Shown here: piece by piece, positions 43,815 through 51,845 of the stretch
Layout: each line of letters opens with the position of its first letter
Position numbering within the stretch: position 1 is the stretch's first letter
Origin: Mesorhizobium sp. RMAD-H1
GTDB lineage: Bacteria > Pseudomonadota > Alphaproteobacteria > Rhizobiales > Rhizobiaceae
Assembly (NCBI RefSeq): GCF_014191375.1
Contig: NZ_JACHWN010000003.1
Location: 248,001 to 312,000, forward strand
Direction: 5' to 3'
Length of the DNA stretch: 64,000 nt
Notes under the pieces: model-generated
What the model was told of the DNA's origin: nothing
Database searches by the model: none
The model's input: only the letters and a program-made list of their open reading frames with translations
Made by a program: the position numbers and the translations under genes

Positions 43815-46676
43815 ATGACAGCGCGCCCCGAGGGATCGACAAGGCCTGCTGGCGGGGCCTGCATCAAGACCACCTGCCCCTATTGCGGGGTCGGTTGCGG
43901 CGTCATCGCCAGCGTTGCGAAAGATGGGACCGTCAGCGTGCAGGGCGATCCGGAACATCCGTCCAATTACGGGCGGCTCTGCTCCAAGGGCTCGGCGCTG
44001 GCCGAGACGATCGATCTCGACGGGCGGCTGCTTTATCCGGAAATCGACGGCAGGCACGCAGGCTGGGACGAGGCGCTCGATCTCGTGGCGCGGAAATTCT
44101 CCGAGACGATCGCACAGCATGGGCCGGATGCGGTCGCCTTCTATGTCTCGGGGCAATTGCTGACCGAGGATTATTACGTCGCCAACAAGCTGATGAAGGG
44201 CTTCATCGGCTCCGCCAATATCGACACCAACTCCCGGCTCTGCATGGCTTCCTCGGTGGCAGGACATCGGCGGGCTTTCGGCGCGGATACGGTGCCCGGC
44301 GTCTATGAGGATCTGGAAGAGGCCGATCTTGTCATTCTGACCGGCTCCAACCTCGCCTGGTGCCATCCGGTGCTCTACCAGCGCCTCGCGGCGGCCAAGC
44401 AGAAGCGGCCTGACATGAAGGTGGTGCTGATCGACCCGCGCCGCTCCATGACGGCGGATCTGGCGGACATGCACCTGGCCATCCGCCCGGATGGGGACGT
44501 GGCGCTGTTCAATGGCCTCCTCGCCCATCTCGCCCGCAGCCCGGCATTGGATGACGATTTCATCCGCGACCATACCAGCGGTTTCGCGGAAGCTCTGGAA
44601 GCCGCGCGGGCGAGCGAGGCGGATATCATATCCCTGACCGGACTTTCGCAGGGGGAGATCGAGGCCTTCTACAGGGTGTTTGAGACCACGCAGAGGGTGG
44701 TGACCTGCTATAGCCAGGGGGTAAATCAGTCCTCTTCGGGCACCGACAAGGTCAACGCCATCATCAATTGCCATCTGGCCACGGGCCGCATCGGCAGGCC
44801 GGGCATGGGGCCGTTTTCGCTCACGGGGCAGCCCAATGCCATGGGCGGGCGCGAGGTCGGCGGCCTCGCCAACATGCTCGCCGCCCATATGGCCATCGAG
44901 AACCCTGTTCATCGCGAGCGCGTCCAGCGCTTCTGGAACGCGCCGGTTATCGCCGACAAGCCGGGGAAGAAGGCGGTGGAGATGTTCGAGGCGGTTGCCG
45001 ATGGCCGCATCAAGGCGCTCTGGATCATGGGCACCAACCCGGTGGTGTCGATGCCCGATGCCGACGCGGTGGCGAAGGCGATACGGAATTGCCCGTTCGT
45101 CGTGGTCTCCGACATCATGCGCGAGACGGATACGACGCAGTATGGCCATGTGCTTTTGCCTGCCCTCGGCTGGGGCGAAAAAGACGGAACGGTGACGAAT
45201 TCCGAGCGGCGGATTTCAAGGCAGCGGCCGTTTCTCCGAGGTCCCGGCGAGGCCCGCGCCGACTGGCGGATCATCCGTGATGTGGCGACGCGGATGGGGT
45301 TCGGTGAAGCGTTTGCATTTGAGAGCCCGGCGCAGATTTTTGCCGAGCACGCGGCGTTGTCGGGGTTCGAGAATGGGGGCGCGCGGGATTTTGATATTGG
45401 GGGGTATGCGGGGCTTTCAGGGGGTGAATATGATGGCTTGGAGCCGTTTCAATGGCCCGCGCCGGCGCGAGACACCCCCCTCTGGCCTGCCGGCCATCTC
45501 CCCCTCAAGGGGGGAGATTACGCTGTCACCGACCTATGGCACCAATCGCAGACGTTGAACGATGAGAAGCGCGGCTCGCGTCAGCCAATCTCCCCCCTTG
45601 AGGGGGAGATGCCCGGCAGGGCAGAGGGGGGTGAGCGCCAACCCATCCGTTTCTTCGCCAACGGCCATTTCTACCACCCCGACCGCAAGGCGCGGTTTAT
45701 CGCGGTTCAGGCCACTATCACCGAGCGCGTCAACGCGGCGTACCCGCTGGTGCTCAATACCGGACGGATTCGCGACCAGTGGCACACCATGACGCGGACG
45801 GCGAAGAGCGCGCGGCTGTCCAGCCATCTCGCCGAGCCATTCGCCGAGATAAACCCTGACGATGCGGCGATGCTGGGCATTTCTGACGCCGTGCTGGTGC
45901 GTATCACCAGCCCACATGGCGAAATCCTCGTCCGGGCGCTTATTACTTCGCGGCAGCCGAGGGGCGCGGTGTTCGTGCCGATCCATTGGACGGATCAGTT
46001 CGCCTCCAATGCCCGCGTCGATGCGCTGGTGCCGCCAGTGACCGATCCCGTCTCCGGCCAGCCGGCGCTGAAGCATGTGGCCGTGTCGCTGGAGCCTTAT
46101 CGAGCCGCATATTATGGCTTTGCCGTATCGCAAACGCGGCCCAAAAATATCAATGCGGATTATTTCGCTTTCGCCAAGGTCGATCATGGCTTTCGCATGG
46201 AATGCGTTTTTGCCCAAGCGCCGGAAAGCTGGGAACAATGGTGCCGGGAAACATGGCGGCTGCCGGAGACGCTTTCGGCCCTCGCCTATCACGACCGGGA
46301 GAGCGGTGACAGGCGCATCGCCTTCTTCGACGGCGACAAGCTGGTGCTTGCCTTCTACGCCGCACGAACGCCGGTGGCGGTTTCGCGCAATTGGGCGGTG
46401 GCGCAACTCGGCGTTACCCACGATAATCCCCGGCGGCGCATCGCGATCATGGCCGGGCGGCCTGGCGCGGACCAGCCGGATCCCGGCGCGACCGTCTGCG
46501 CGTGCTTTTCCGTGGGCGTCAACCAGATCGTGGCGGCGATCGAAGGCGGGTGCGGCTCGGTGGATGGGATAGGCGCGCTGCTCAAGGCCGGAACCAATTG
46601 CGGCTCCTGCCGCTCGGAAATCAGCGCGATGCTGCAGGCGCATCGCAGGGAGATTCCGGCGCAGGCGGCGGAGTAG
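43815..46676 (+). CDS. nasA: Assimilatory nitrate reductase NasA with an in-frame repeat insertion
   Basis: Molybdopterin enzyme of 953 residues that reduces nitrate to nitrite in the cytoplasm. The N-terminal [4Fe-4S] cysteines are C21, C24, C28 and C56 (CPYCGVGC, LCSKG). The molybdopterin domains follow, and a C-terminal BFD-type [2Fe-2S] domain carries CACFSVG and CGSCRSE. Residues about 553-607 (between WPAPARD and RFFANGHF) are encoded by a type-1 palindromic repeat and have no counterpart expected in the family. The insertion falls before the C-terminal cofactor-binding domain, probably in a surface loop. ATG at 43815 is preferred to GTG 43809. Confidence 0.92.
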   Translation: MTARPEGSTRPAGGACIKTTCPYCGVGCGVIASVAKDGTVSVQGDPEHPSNYGRLCSKGSALAETIDLDGRLLYPEIDGRHAGWDEALDLVARKFSETIAQHGPDAVAFYVSGQLLTEDYYVANKLMKGFIGSANIDTNSRLCMASSVAGHRRAFGADTVPGVYEDLEEADLVILTGSNLAWCHPVLYQRLAAAKQKRPDMKVVLIDPRRSMTADLADMHLAIRPDGDVALFNGLLAHLARSPALDDDFIRDHTSGFAEALEAARASEADIISLTGLSQGEIEAFYRVFETTQRVVTCYSQGVNQSSSGTDKVNAIINCHLATGRIGRPGMGPFSLTGQPNAMGGREVGGLANMLAAHMAIENPVHRERVQRFWNAPVIADKPGKKAVEMFEAVADGRIKALWIMGTNPVVSMPDADAVAKAIRNCPFVVVSDIMRETDTTQYGHVLLPALGWGEKDGTVTNSERRISRQRPFLRGPGEARADWRIIRDVATRMGFGEAFAFESPAQIFAEHAALSGFENGGARDFDIGGYAGLSGGEYDGLEPFQWPAPARDTPLWPAGHLPLKGGDYAVTDLWHQSQTLNDEKRGSRQPISPLEGEMPGRAEGGERQPIRFFANGHFYHPDRKARFIAVQATITERVNAAYPLVLNTGRIRDQWHTMTRTAKSARLSSHLAEPFAEINPDDAAMLGISDAVLVRITSPHGEILVRALITSRQPRGAVFVPIHWTDQFASNARVDALVPPVTDPVSGQPALKHVAVSLEPYRAAYYGFAVSQTRPKNINADYFAFAKVDHGFRMECVFAQAPESWEQWCRETWRLPETLSALAYHDRESGDRRIAFFDGDKLVLAFYAARTPVAVSRNWAVAQLGVTHDNPRRRIAIMAGRPGADQPDPGATVCACFSVGVNQIVAAIEGGCGSVDGIGALLKAGTNCGSCRSEISAMLQAHRREIPAQAAE
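45473..45633. repeat. Type-1 palindromic repeat inside nasA (inverted orientation)
   Basis: 161 bp. Left arm 45473-45519 and right arm 45587-45633 are 47-nt inverted repeats differing at two positions. Each arm has two small hairpins: TGGCC-tgcc-GGCCA or TGCCC-tgcc-GGGCA, and CTCCCC...GGGGAG. The centre, read on the minus strand, contains CAACGTCTGCGATTGG, shared with the other two copies. This copy is therefore inverted relative to them. It keeps the nasA frame open. Confidence 0.88.
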
Positions 46677-46708
46677 CAATAGCTTGTGTTTTTAACGGCA
46701 CCGCGAGA

Positions 46709-46868
46709 CACCCCCCTCTGTCCTGCCGGACATCTCCCCCGCAAGGGGGGAGATTGGCTGGCAGTGATGGCGGCGCTTATCTTGCAACGTTGGCGATTGG
46801 CGAAAGCGGAAATGACCGCGTAATCTCCCCCCTTGCGGGGGAGATGTCCGGCAGGACAGAGGGGGGCG
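46709..46868. repeat. Type-1 palindromic repeat between nasA and phoX
   Basis: About 160 bp. Arms at 46709-46755 and 46822-46868 each carry TGTCC-tgcc-GGACA and CTCCCCC-GCAA-GGGGGGAG-type hairpins. The centre contains CAACGTTGGCGATTGG. It lies between two convergent genes, 32 bases after the nasA stop codon, and may serve as a bidirectional terminator. Confidence 0.88.
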
Positions 46869-46958
46869 ACGTAGAGCGCCAGCGTTTCCGTTGACGGGCC
46901 GAAATATCTCAAAGAAACGCCCCCGCCACAGGCGGGAGCGTAAAAGCAGCGAAGCCGC

Positions 46959-48950
46959 TTAAACCGCGATCTTCCCGCCGCCCTGCTTGGTGATCGCCAC
47001 CACGGACGGGCGGGTCGGCAGGTCGTTGCGGAAATCCGGCCAGCGGGTCGAGAGGTCCTCGTAATAGGAGGGACGGCCATGGCCTTCCCAGTCCTCGCCG
47101 CCGTCAGCCGGATGCTGGACCGCGACGAAGGCCGTCTCGTCATCCGGCGTGAAGAGCGGGCCGCACATTTCGGCGCCCACCGGCACGCGGAAGAAGAGCT
47201 TCGACGTGGCACGGGCCTCACCCTGCGTATCCACGGCCCAGAGGCCGTCGGTGCGTCCGGTATCCTTGTTGTTGTTGCCGTCGGTGGAAACCCAGAGACG
47301 ACCGGCCGAGTCGACCGCGCAATTGTCCGGCATGCCGAACCAGCCGTTCTTCGTCGTTTCGGTCGAGAAAGTCGCGCCGACGTCGGCAATCGACGGGTCA
47401 CCGCATTTCAGCAGCACTTCCCAGGTGCCCTTGGTCGCGGCGAAATCGCCATCGGCTTCGGCAATCTCGATGATGTGGCCGAAGGCGTTCTTGGCGCGCG
47501 GATTGGCGGCGTCCACCTGTTCTTCGGTGCGCTTCGTGTTGTTGGTCAGCATGACATAGACCTTGCCAGTCACGCCATTGGGCTGGACGTCTTCGGGACG
47601 GTCCATCTTGGTCGCGCCCAGCAGGTCGGCGGAGCGGCGGGTCTCGATCAGCACGTCCGCCTGGCTCTTGAAGCCGTTTTCGGCGGTCAGCGGGCCTTGG
47701 CCGAACACGAGCGGCATCCACTCGACCGTGCCGTCTTCCGAGAACTTGGCGACATAGAGCGTGCCCTCGTCGAGCAGGTCCATATTGGCCGCGCGGTCAT
47801 CCGGATTGAACTTGCCCGCCGTGACGAACTTGTAGACATAGTCGAAGCGCTCGTCGTCGCCGAGATAGAAGACGACGCGGCCATCCTTGTTGACGATCGA
47901 CTCCGCGCCCTCATGCTTGACCCGGCCGAGCGCGGTGCGCTTCTTCGGCACGGAATTCGGGTCGAGCGCATCGACCTCGACCACCCAGCCGAAGCGGTTC
48001 GGCTCGTTCGGCTCCTTGGAGACGTCGAAGCGGTCGTAGAAATTGGCCCATTCGTAAGCGCCCTCGGGAATGCCCATGCGCTTGTAATTGGCGGCTTCGG
48101 GGTGGCCTTCCGGCAACTCGCCGCTGAAATAGCCGTGGATGTTCTCTTCGGCCATGATGTAGGTGTGCCAGGGCGTCACGCCGCCGGCGCAATTGTTGAC
48201 CGTGCCGAACACCTTGGTGCCGGTCGGGTCGGCCTTGGTCTTTAGACGGTCATGACCGGCGGCGGGGCCGGAGAGCTGCATCTCGGTGTTGGCGGTGATG
48301 CGGCGGTTATATTTGCCGTCGAGCACCGGCTGCCACTTGCCGTCCACCTTCCTGATCTCGACGATGGTGCCACCATGCGCGGCGAGCTCAACATCGACCT
48401 GATCCTTGGTGAGCGGGTTCTGCTTGATCTCGCCATCCGCGACGGTGACGAGGCCGGGGAACATCAGATGCGGGTTGGTGTATTCGTGGTTGACCACGAG
48501 GAGGCCGTGCGTCGAGGAACCCTCAAGCGGGATATAGCCGACATAGTCGTTGTTGTAGCCGAACTGCTTGGCCTGGGCATCCGCCGTCTGCTTCAACGGG
48601 TCGAAGGCGGGCGCATCGGGGAAGAGCGGGTCGCCCCAGCGCAGCAGCACATCGGCGTCGTAGCCTTCCGCGACATGGTGCTTGTCGTCCACGCCGGCCT
48701 CGACTTCCTTGAAGGAGAAAGCGGAGCCGCTATCGGCCTTGGCATGTTCGGCGGTCAGGAGCGCCAGGGGGCTGACCGTCGCGGCGATGGCGGAAACCGC
48801 AAGCGAACCCTGAAGAAAGCCGCGGCGTGAAAAACGCTTGGCTATGATCTCTCCCATGGTCGGGTTGTCGGTCGGGTTGCGCGGCGCGCCGTCAGCTTCC
48901 TCCAGCTGGCTTGTCCTGAACAGGGCTTGCTGTGAAAGATGTTCGTTCAT
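46959..48950 (-). CDS. phoX: PhoX-family alkaline phosphatase (DUF839), Tat-exported
   Basis: Exported phosphatase of 663 residues. ATG at 48950 (AAGGAT upstream) gives a long N-terminal region with the Tat signal KRFSRRGFLQGSLAVSAIAA near residue 39. The mature part has PhoX segments such as STHGLLVVNHEYTNP, NNCAGGVTPWHTYIMAEEN and PDNCAVDSAGRLWVSTDG. PhoX enzymes use calcium and iron and release phosphate from monoesters in the periplasm or outside the cell. It stands alone on the minus strand. A Pho-box-like element lies 64 bases upstream. Confidence 0.88.
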   Translation of the reverse strand: MNEHLSQQALFRTSQLEEADGAPRNPTDNPTMGEIIAKRFSRRGFLQGSLAVSAIAATVSPLALLTAEHAKADSGSAFSFKEVEAGVDDKHHVAEGYDADVLLRWGDPLFPDAPAFDPLKQTADAQAKQFGYNNDYVGYIPLEGSSTHGLLVVNHEYTNPHLMFPGLVTVADGEIKQNPLTKDQVDVELAAHGGTIVEIRKVDGKWQPVLDGKYNRRITANTEMQLSGPAAGHDRLKTKADPTGTKVFGTVNNCAGGVTPWHTYIMAEENIHGYFSGELPEGHPEAANYKRMGIPEGAYEWANFYDRFDVSKEPNEPNRFGWVVEVDALDPNSVPKKRTALGRVKHEGAESIVNKDGRVVFYLGDDERFDYVYKFVTAGKFNPDDRAANMDLLDEGTLYVAKFSEDGTVEWMPLVFGQGPLTAENGFKSQADVLIETRRSADLLGATKMDRPEDVQPNGVTGKVYVMLTNNTKRTEEQVDAANPRAKNAFGHIIEIAEADGDFAATKGTWEVLLKCGDPSIADVGATFSTETTKNGWFGMPDNCAVDSAGRLWVSTDGNNNKDTGRTDGLWAVDTQGEARATSKLFFRVPVGAEMCGPLFTPDDETAFVAVQHPADGGEDWEGHGRPSYYEDLSTRWPDFRNDLPTRPSVVAITKQGGGKIAV

Positions 48951-49013
48951 CTGGCTATCCTTACTTGAAAACTGCTCCCACTTTAGAGCGTTTTCAAACT
49001 CTAGGAGCCGCAT

Positions 49014-49031
49014 GTAACACTCAGATGAACC
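49014..49031 (-). promoter_or_regulatory. Possible Pho box upstream of phoX
   Basis: On the minus strand, GGTTCAT-CTGA-GTGTTAC matches the two 7-bp PhoB half-sites at 9 of 14 positions with the normal 4-bp spacer. A TAGAGT -10-like hexamer follows 10 bases further, the usual spacing. It is weak in sequence but well placed. Confidence 0.4.
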
Positions 49032-49050
49032 TCGGGCCCATTTCCAGCGT

Positions 49051-49773
49051 TTATCGCCTGCCCTGCGGAGGATAGGAATAGAGCGTTCCCGAGCGGTCGA
49101 TATGGACGATCATCGCCTTTTCCGCCGCTTCCATGTCGCGCTGCCGGAGACAATCGAGAATGGCGCAGTGCTCGCTGAGCGTTATCCGCTCCTTGCCGGT
49201 CCAGATCAGCATTTCGGTGTGATATTCGAAGAGCCAGTTCAGCATGGATTCGCTGAGCGCCTCCAGCATCGGATTGCCCGATATGGCCGCGATCTTGCGG
49301 TGGAAGGCGATGTCGTCGGCGATGAACAGGCGCTGGTCGCCGAAATGGCTTTCCTGCCGGTTGATGATCTCTTCCAGCTCATCGAGGTCGGCGTCGGTCG
49401 CCCGCTCCGCGGCGAGGCGGACGAGGCCACGCTCGTAGAAGCGGCGTGTGTCCTTCAGCTGGTCCAGCGTTTCCGGCGTGGTCGAGACCAGCATCCGCGC
49501 CACCACATCGATCTGCTTGAACATGGTGCGGGCCGTAAGTTCGCTGACCCGCGCGCGCTCGCCATGGGACACGACGATCAGCCCCATATTGTGGAGCGTC
49601 TGCATCGCCTCGCGAATGGCGGGGCGGCCGACGCCGAAACGCTCCATCAAATCACGCTCGGACGGCATCAGATCGCCGGGGCCGAACTCGCCGCTGGCGA
49701 TCAGGTCGCGCAGGCGGGCGAAGACTTCGTCGGAAAGCTTGCGCCGGACTATGCGTTCATCGTGCTGCGTCAT
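49051..49773 (-). CDS. GntR-family regulator of the apiose/apionate cluster (FCD, NanR-like)
   Basis: Regulator of 240 residues. The winged helix (MPSERDLMERFGVGRPAIREAM, about residues 36-57) is followed by an FCD domain with FIADDIAFHRKIAAISGN and LSEHCAILDCL. It is the last gene of the minus-strand apn/aps unit, 26 bases after apnL. The motif TGGTATGATGA occurs just before it and in the divergent oiaX promoter, so it probably represses both units until an apiose-derived acid is present. Confidence 0.87.
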   Translation of the reverse strand: MTQHDERIVRRKLSDEVFARLRDLIASGEFGPGDLMPSERDLMERFGVGRPAIREAMQTLHNMGLIVVSHGERARVSELTARTMFKQIDVVARMLVSTTPETLDQLKDTRRFYERGLVRLAAERATDADLDELEEIINRQESHFGDQRLFIADDIAFHRKIAAISGNPMLEALSESMLNWLFEYHTEMLIWTGKERITLSEHCAILDCLRQRDMEAAEKAMIVHIDRSGTLYSYPPQGRR

Positions 49774-49799
49774 TCCATCGACGGCCCTTTTTCAAAGAA

Positions 49800-51845
49800 T
49801 CATCTCATATCATCATACCACTTTCGAAATTGGATGCGCGCAACGGCATAAGGCGGCAGCGAGAGAGGACCATCTCTGTTTTTCTCCGCGTCGTCGAAGG
49901 TTACGCCGAAATTTCCCGCGTGCAGGATCGATATGGAAGCCGGTGTTGCGTCCTGAATCTCCACCTCCTGCACCCCCGGGGTGAGGTTGGCGACAAGAAG
50001 CGTTTCGCCCGCCGCCAATGCGAGCACGCGGCCTGGCGCGGACGAGCGGCAGGGCGTCACCGCCTTGCCCGAGAGGCGGCAGAGTTCGCGGATGACGCAG
50101 TGGATGGGGAGGGGCCCGTCCGCGAGAATGCCGAGAGGGCCGGTCAGCGCGGCGGGAACGAAGGAGGCGATGCCCTCGCCGGCCACGCGCGCGGCAAAGC
50201 CTGTTGTCCACGCGGCTGCGAACAGGCCGCGCTGGCGGGGATCGGCTCGCGCCATGGTCATGCGCCTGCCGTCCGGATTTTCCATCGTGCGCGCGCCATA
50301 GGGGTTCTGCCGCATCGGGATGGAGCATAGGCCGAGACGATAGGGCTTGCCCTCGCCGATGATCGCGCGGGCGGAGCGGAAGATGTCAGGCAGCGCCTCC
50401 AGCGTTTCCATGACGCTGGTGTCGTCGGCGGCGTGGACGATGGCGTTGGTGCCATGGGTGACGAAATCGAGCAGATCCACCGGCGGGCGCTTGCGGTTGA
50501 GCTCGGTGAAATAGCTGAACATCCCGCCGCCAAGCGGCGTATCGGGAAAGGCGCGCCGCGCGGCCTCATAAACATCCGCAAGGGGAGGGCAGGGCGGCCA
50601 CTCGCTCCCCGGCGGCGTCGATTGCCGGTCGACGGAAGGGCAAACGGCGAGCGCGGCGAGGTCGAGACGGGTTTCCCGCACCATGGCAGCGAGATCGGCG
50701 AATTCCCGGCCGAGTTCTCCGTCGCAGGCGACGACATATTCGAGCGTGGCGGGCAGTTGGCTTTCCCGTTGCAGGCGGGCGAAGGCGTGGAATTCAGCGA
50801 CGCCATGCCCGGCAGTCGGGTCGAAATGCAGAGCCACGAATTGCGGCGCGAGATCCCGCAAGGCATCGATCCGCTCCATGGTGGGCCCAAGTTCGGCGGG
50901 ATCGATGGTGAGGCCGATGTCAGGCATGGCAGTCTTTGGCGTCGTTTGCCCCTCACCCTTACCCTCTCCCCGTAAAGAACGGGGAGAGGGGGGCGTTGAC
51001 GTTGTTGCTTCCCCCTTGTCCCCAGCGCCTGGCGTTAAGGAAAGAACGGAAACGTCTATGTCCCCCTCTCCCCGCGTGCGGGGAGAGGGTAAGGGTGAGG
51101 AGCAAGTCTGGACGAGAACTGGCCCGTCGGATGAGGGCGCGGCGGCTGCATCGGCCTGCGCGACAACGCGCAAATCGATCGTCTGCCGGTTCGGCTCGCC
51201 CGCCGCCATCACATAGGGCCAGGGCAGAGCGAGGGGGCGGACATAGGTTTTGTAGGAGGCGTCGGACCAGTTGCGCTGGTCTTCCATCTCGAACACATCG
51301 CCGGAAAAAGCGCAGGTGGCGAGGATGCCGCTTGCTACCCGGTGTGTCAGGGCGCGGATATCCTTGAAAGGCTGCCAGGGCTCGATCAGGTCGGGGAAGA
51401 CCGTTTCCTCCACCTGCCCGTCATTGTGCTCGACCTTCACCCATTGCCCGGCGACGCCGACAATCGGATGCAGCACGCAGAAGCCGCAGCGATTGGTGGT
51501 GAAGTCTTTTTCGGGCGTGGCGACTGCATCGAAGACGAGCCGCCCGTCCGCATCGCCTGATATCGCCGCCGCATAGGCGAGGCTGCCGCCGCAGCGGGCC
51601 TGATAGCGCACCGCGAAGCGGTCCGGCTCCTCCTCGACCGTGAGGCCGGTAAGAGCGGGCGCATAGGTGCCCCAGTTCTCGTCCCGCACCACATAAGCAA
51701 TGGCGCGCAGCACCTCATGGCCCCTAAACCTGACATAGCGCAGATTGCCATCGACCAGCTCGGCGGAAAGATCGCCCGCGCTGAGCCGCCGGAAGGTCTG
51801 CGGCGGCTCTTCGGTGCCGTAAAGGGCGATGGCTTCGCTCCTCAT
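49800..51845 (-). CDS. apnL: D-apionate lactonase ApnL with an in-frame repeat insertion
   Basis: Protein of 681 residues identified as D-apionate lactonase from its context and general sequence (GTEEPPQTFRRLSAGDLSAEL, TNRCGFCVLHPI). It would hydrolyse apionolactone made by ApsD. Residues about 248-300 (from CSSPLPSPRTRGEG to SPRSLRGEGKGEG) are low-complexity Pro/Arg/Gly sequence encoded by a type-2 palindrome, so the ancestral protein was near 630 residues. The reading frame is uninterrupted across it. Its start overlaps the apsD stop codon by four bases. The assignment rests on the D-apionate pathway described for related bacteria. Confidence 0.8.
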   Translation of the reverse strand: MRSEAIALYGTEEPPQTFRRLSAGDLSAELVDGNLRYVRFRGHEVLRAIAYVVRDENWGTYAPALTGLTVEEEPDRFAVRYQARCGGSLAYAAAISGDADGRLVFDAVATPEKDFTTNRCGFCVLHPIVGVAGQWVKVEHNDGQVEETVFPDLIEPWQPFKDIRALTHRVASGILATCAFSGDVFEMEDQRNWSDASYKTYVRPLALPWPYVMAAGEPNRQTIDLRVVAQADAAAAPSSDGPVLVQTCSSPLPSPRTRGEGDIDVSVLSLTPGAGDKGEATTSTPPSPRSLRGEGKGEGQTTPKTAMPDIGLTIDPAELGPTMERIDALRDLAPQFVALHFDPTAGHGVAEFHAFARLQRESQLPATLEYVVACDGELGREFADLAAMVRETRLDLAALAVCPSVDRQSTPPGSEWPPCPPLADVYEAARRAFPDTPLGGGMFSYFTELNRKRPPVDLLDFVTHGTNAIVHAADDTSVMETLEALPDIFRSARAIIGEGKPYRLGLCSIPMRQNPYGARTMENPDGRRMTMARADPRQRGLFAAAWTTGFAARVAGEGIASFVPAALTGPLGILADGPLPIHCVIRELCRLSGKAVTPCRSSAPGRVLALAAGETLLVANLTPGVQEVEIQDATPASISILHAGNFGVTFDDAEKNRDGPLSLPPYAVARIQFRKWYDDMR
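49807..49820. promoter_or_regulatory. Operator-like motif at the end of apnL
   Basis: Minus-strand TGGTATGATGATAT, inside the last codons of apnL and about 34 bases before the gntR start codon. The first 11 bases are identical to the motif at 58570-58580 in the oiaX/apnO intergenic region. It could give the regulator gene its own autoregulated promoter. Confidence 0.45.
50948..51103. repeat. Type-2 palindromic repeat inside apnL
   Basis: About 156 bp. The left arm (50948-50995, GCCCCTCACCCTTACCCTCT...) pairs with the right arm (51061-51103, ...GAGAGGGTAAGGGTGAGG). Both contain CTCTCCCC/GGGGAGAG hairpins. It is related to the copy at 29922-30036 but has a longer middle. It adds about 50 codons to apnL without a stop codon. 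Confidence 0.82.

Noticed and set aside
43809-46676. nasA as a pseudogene because of the repeat
   Set aside because: No stop codon or frameshift is seen, and both iron-sulfur motifs and the C-terminal domain remain in the same frame.
45473-46868. CRISPR array from the repeated GC-rich units
   Set aside because: The units are paired inverted arms with one unique middle each, not evenly spaced direct repeats, and no cas gene is present.
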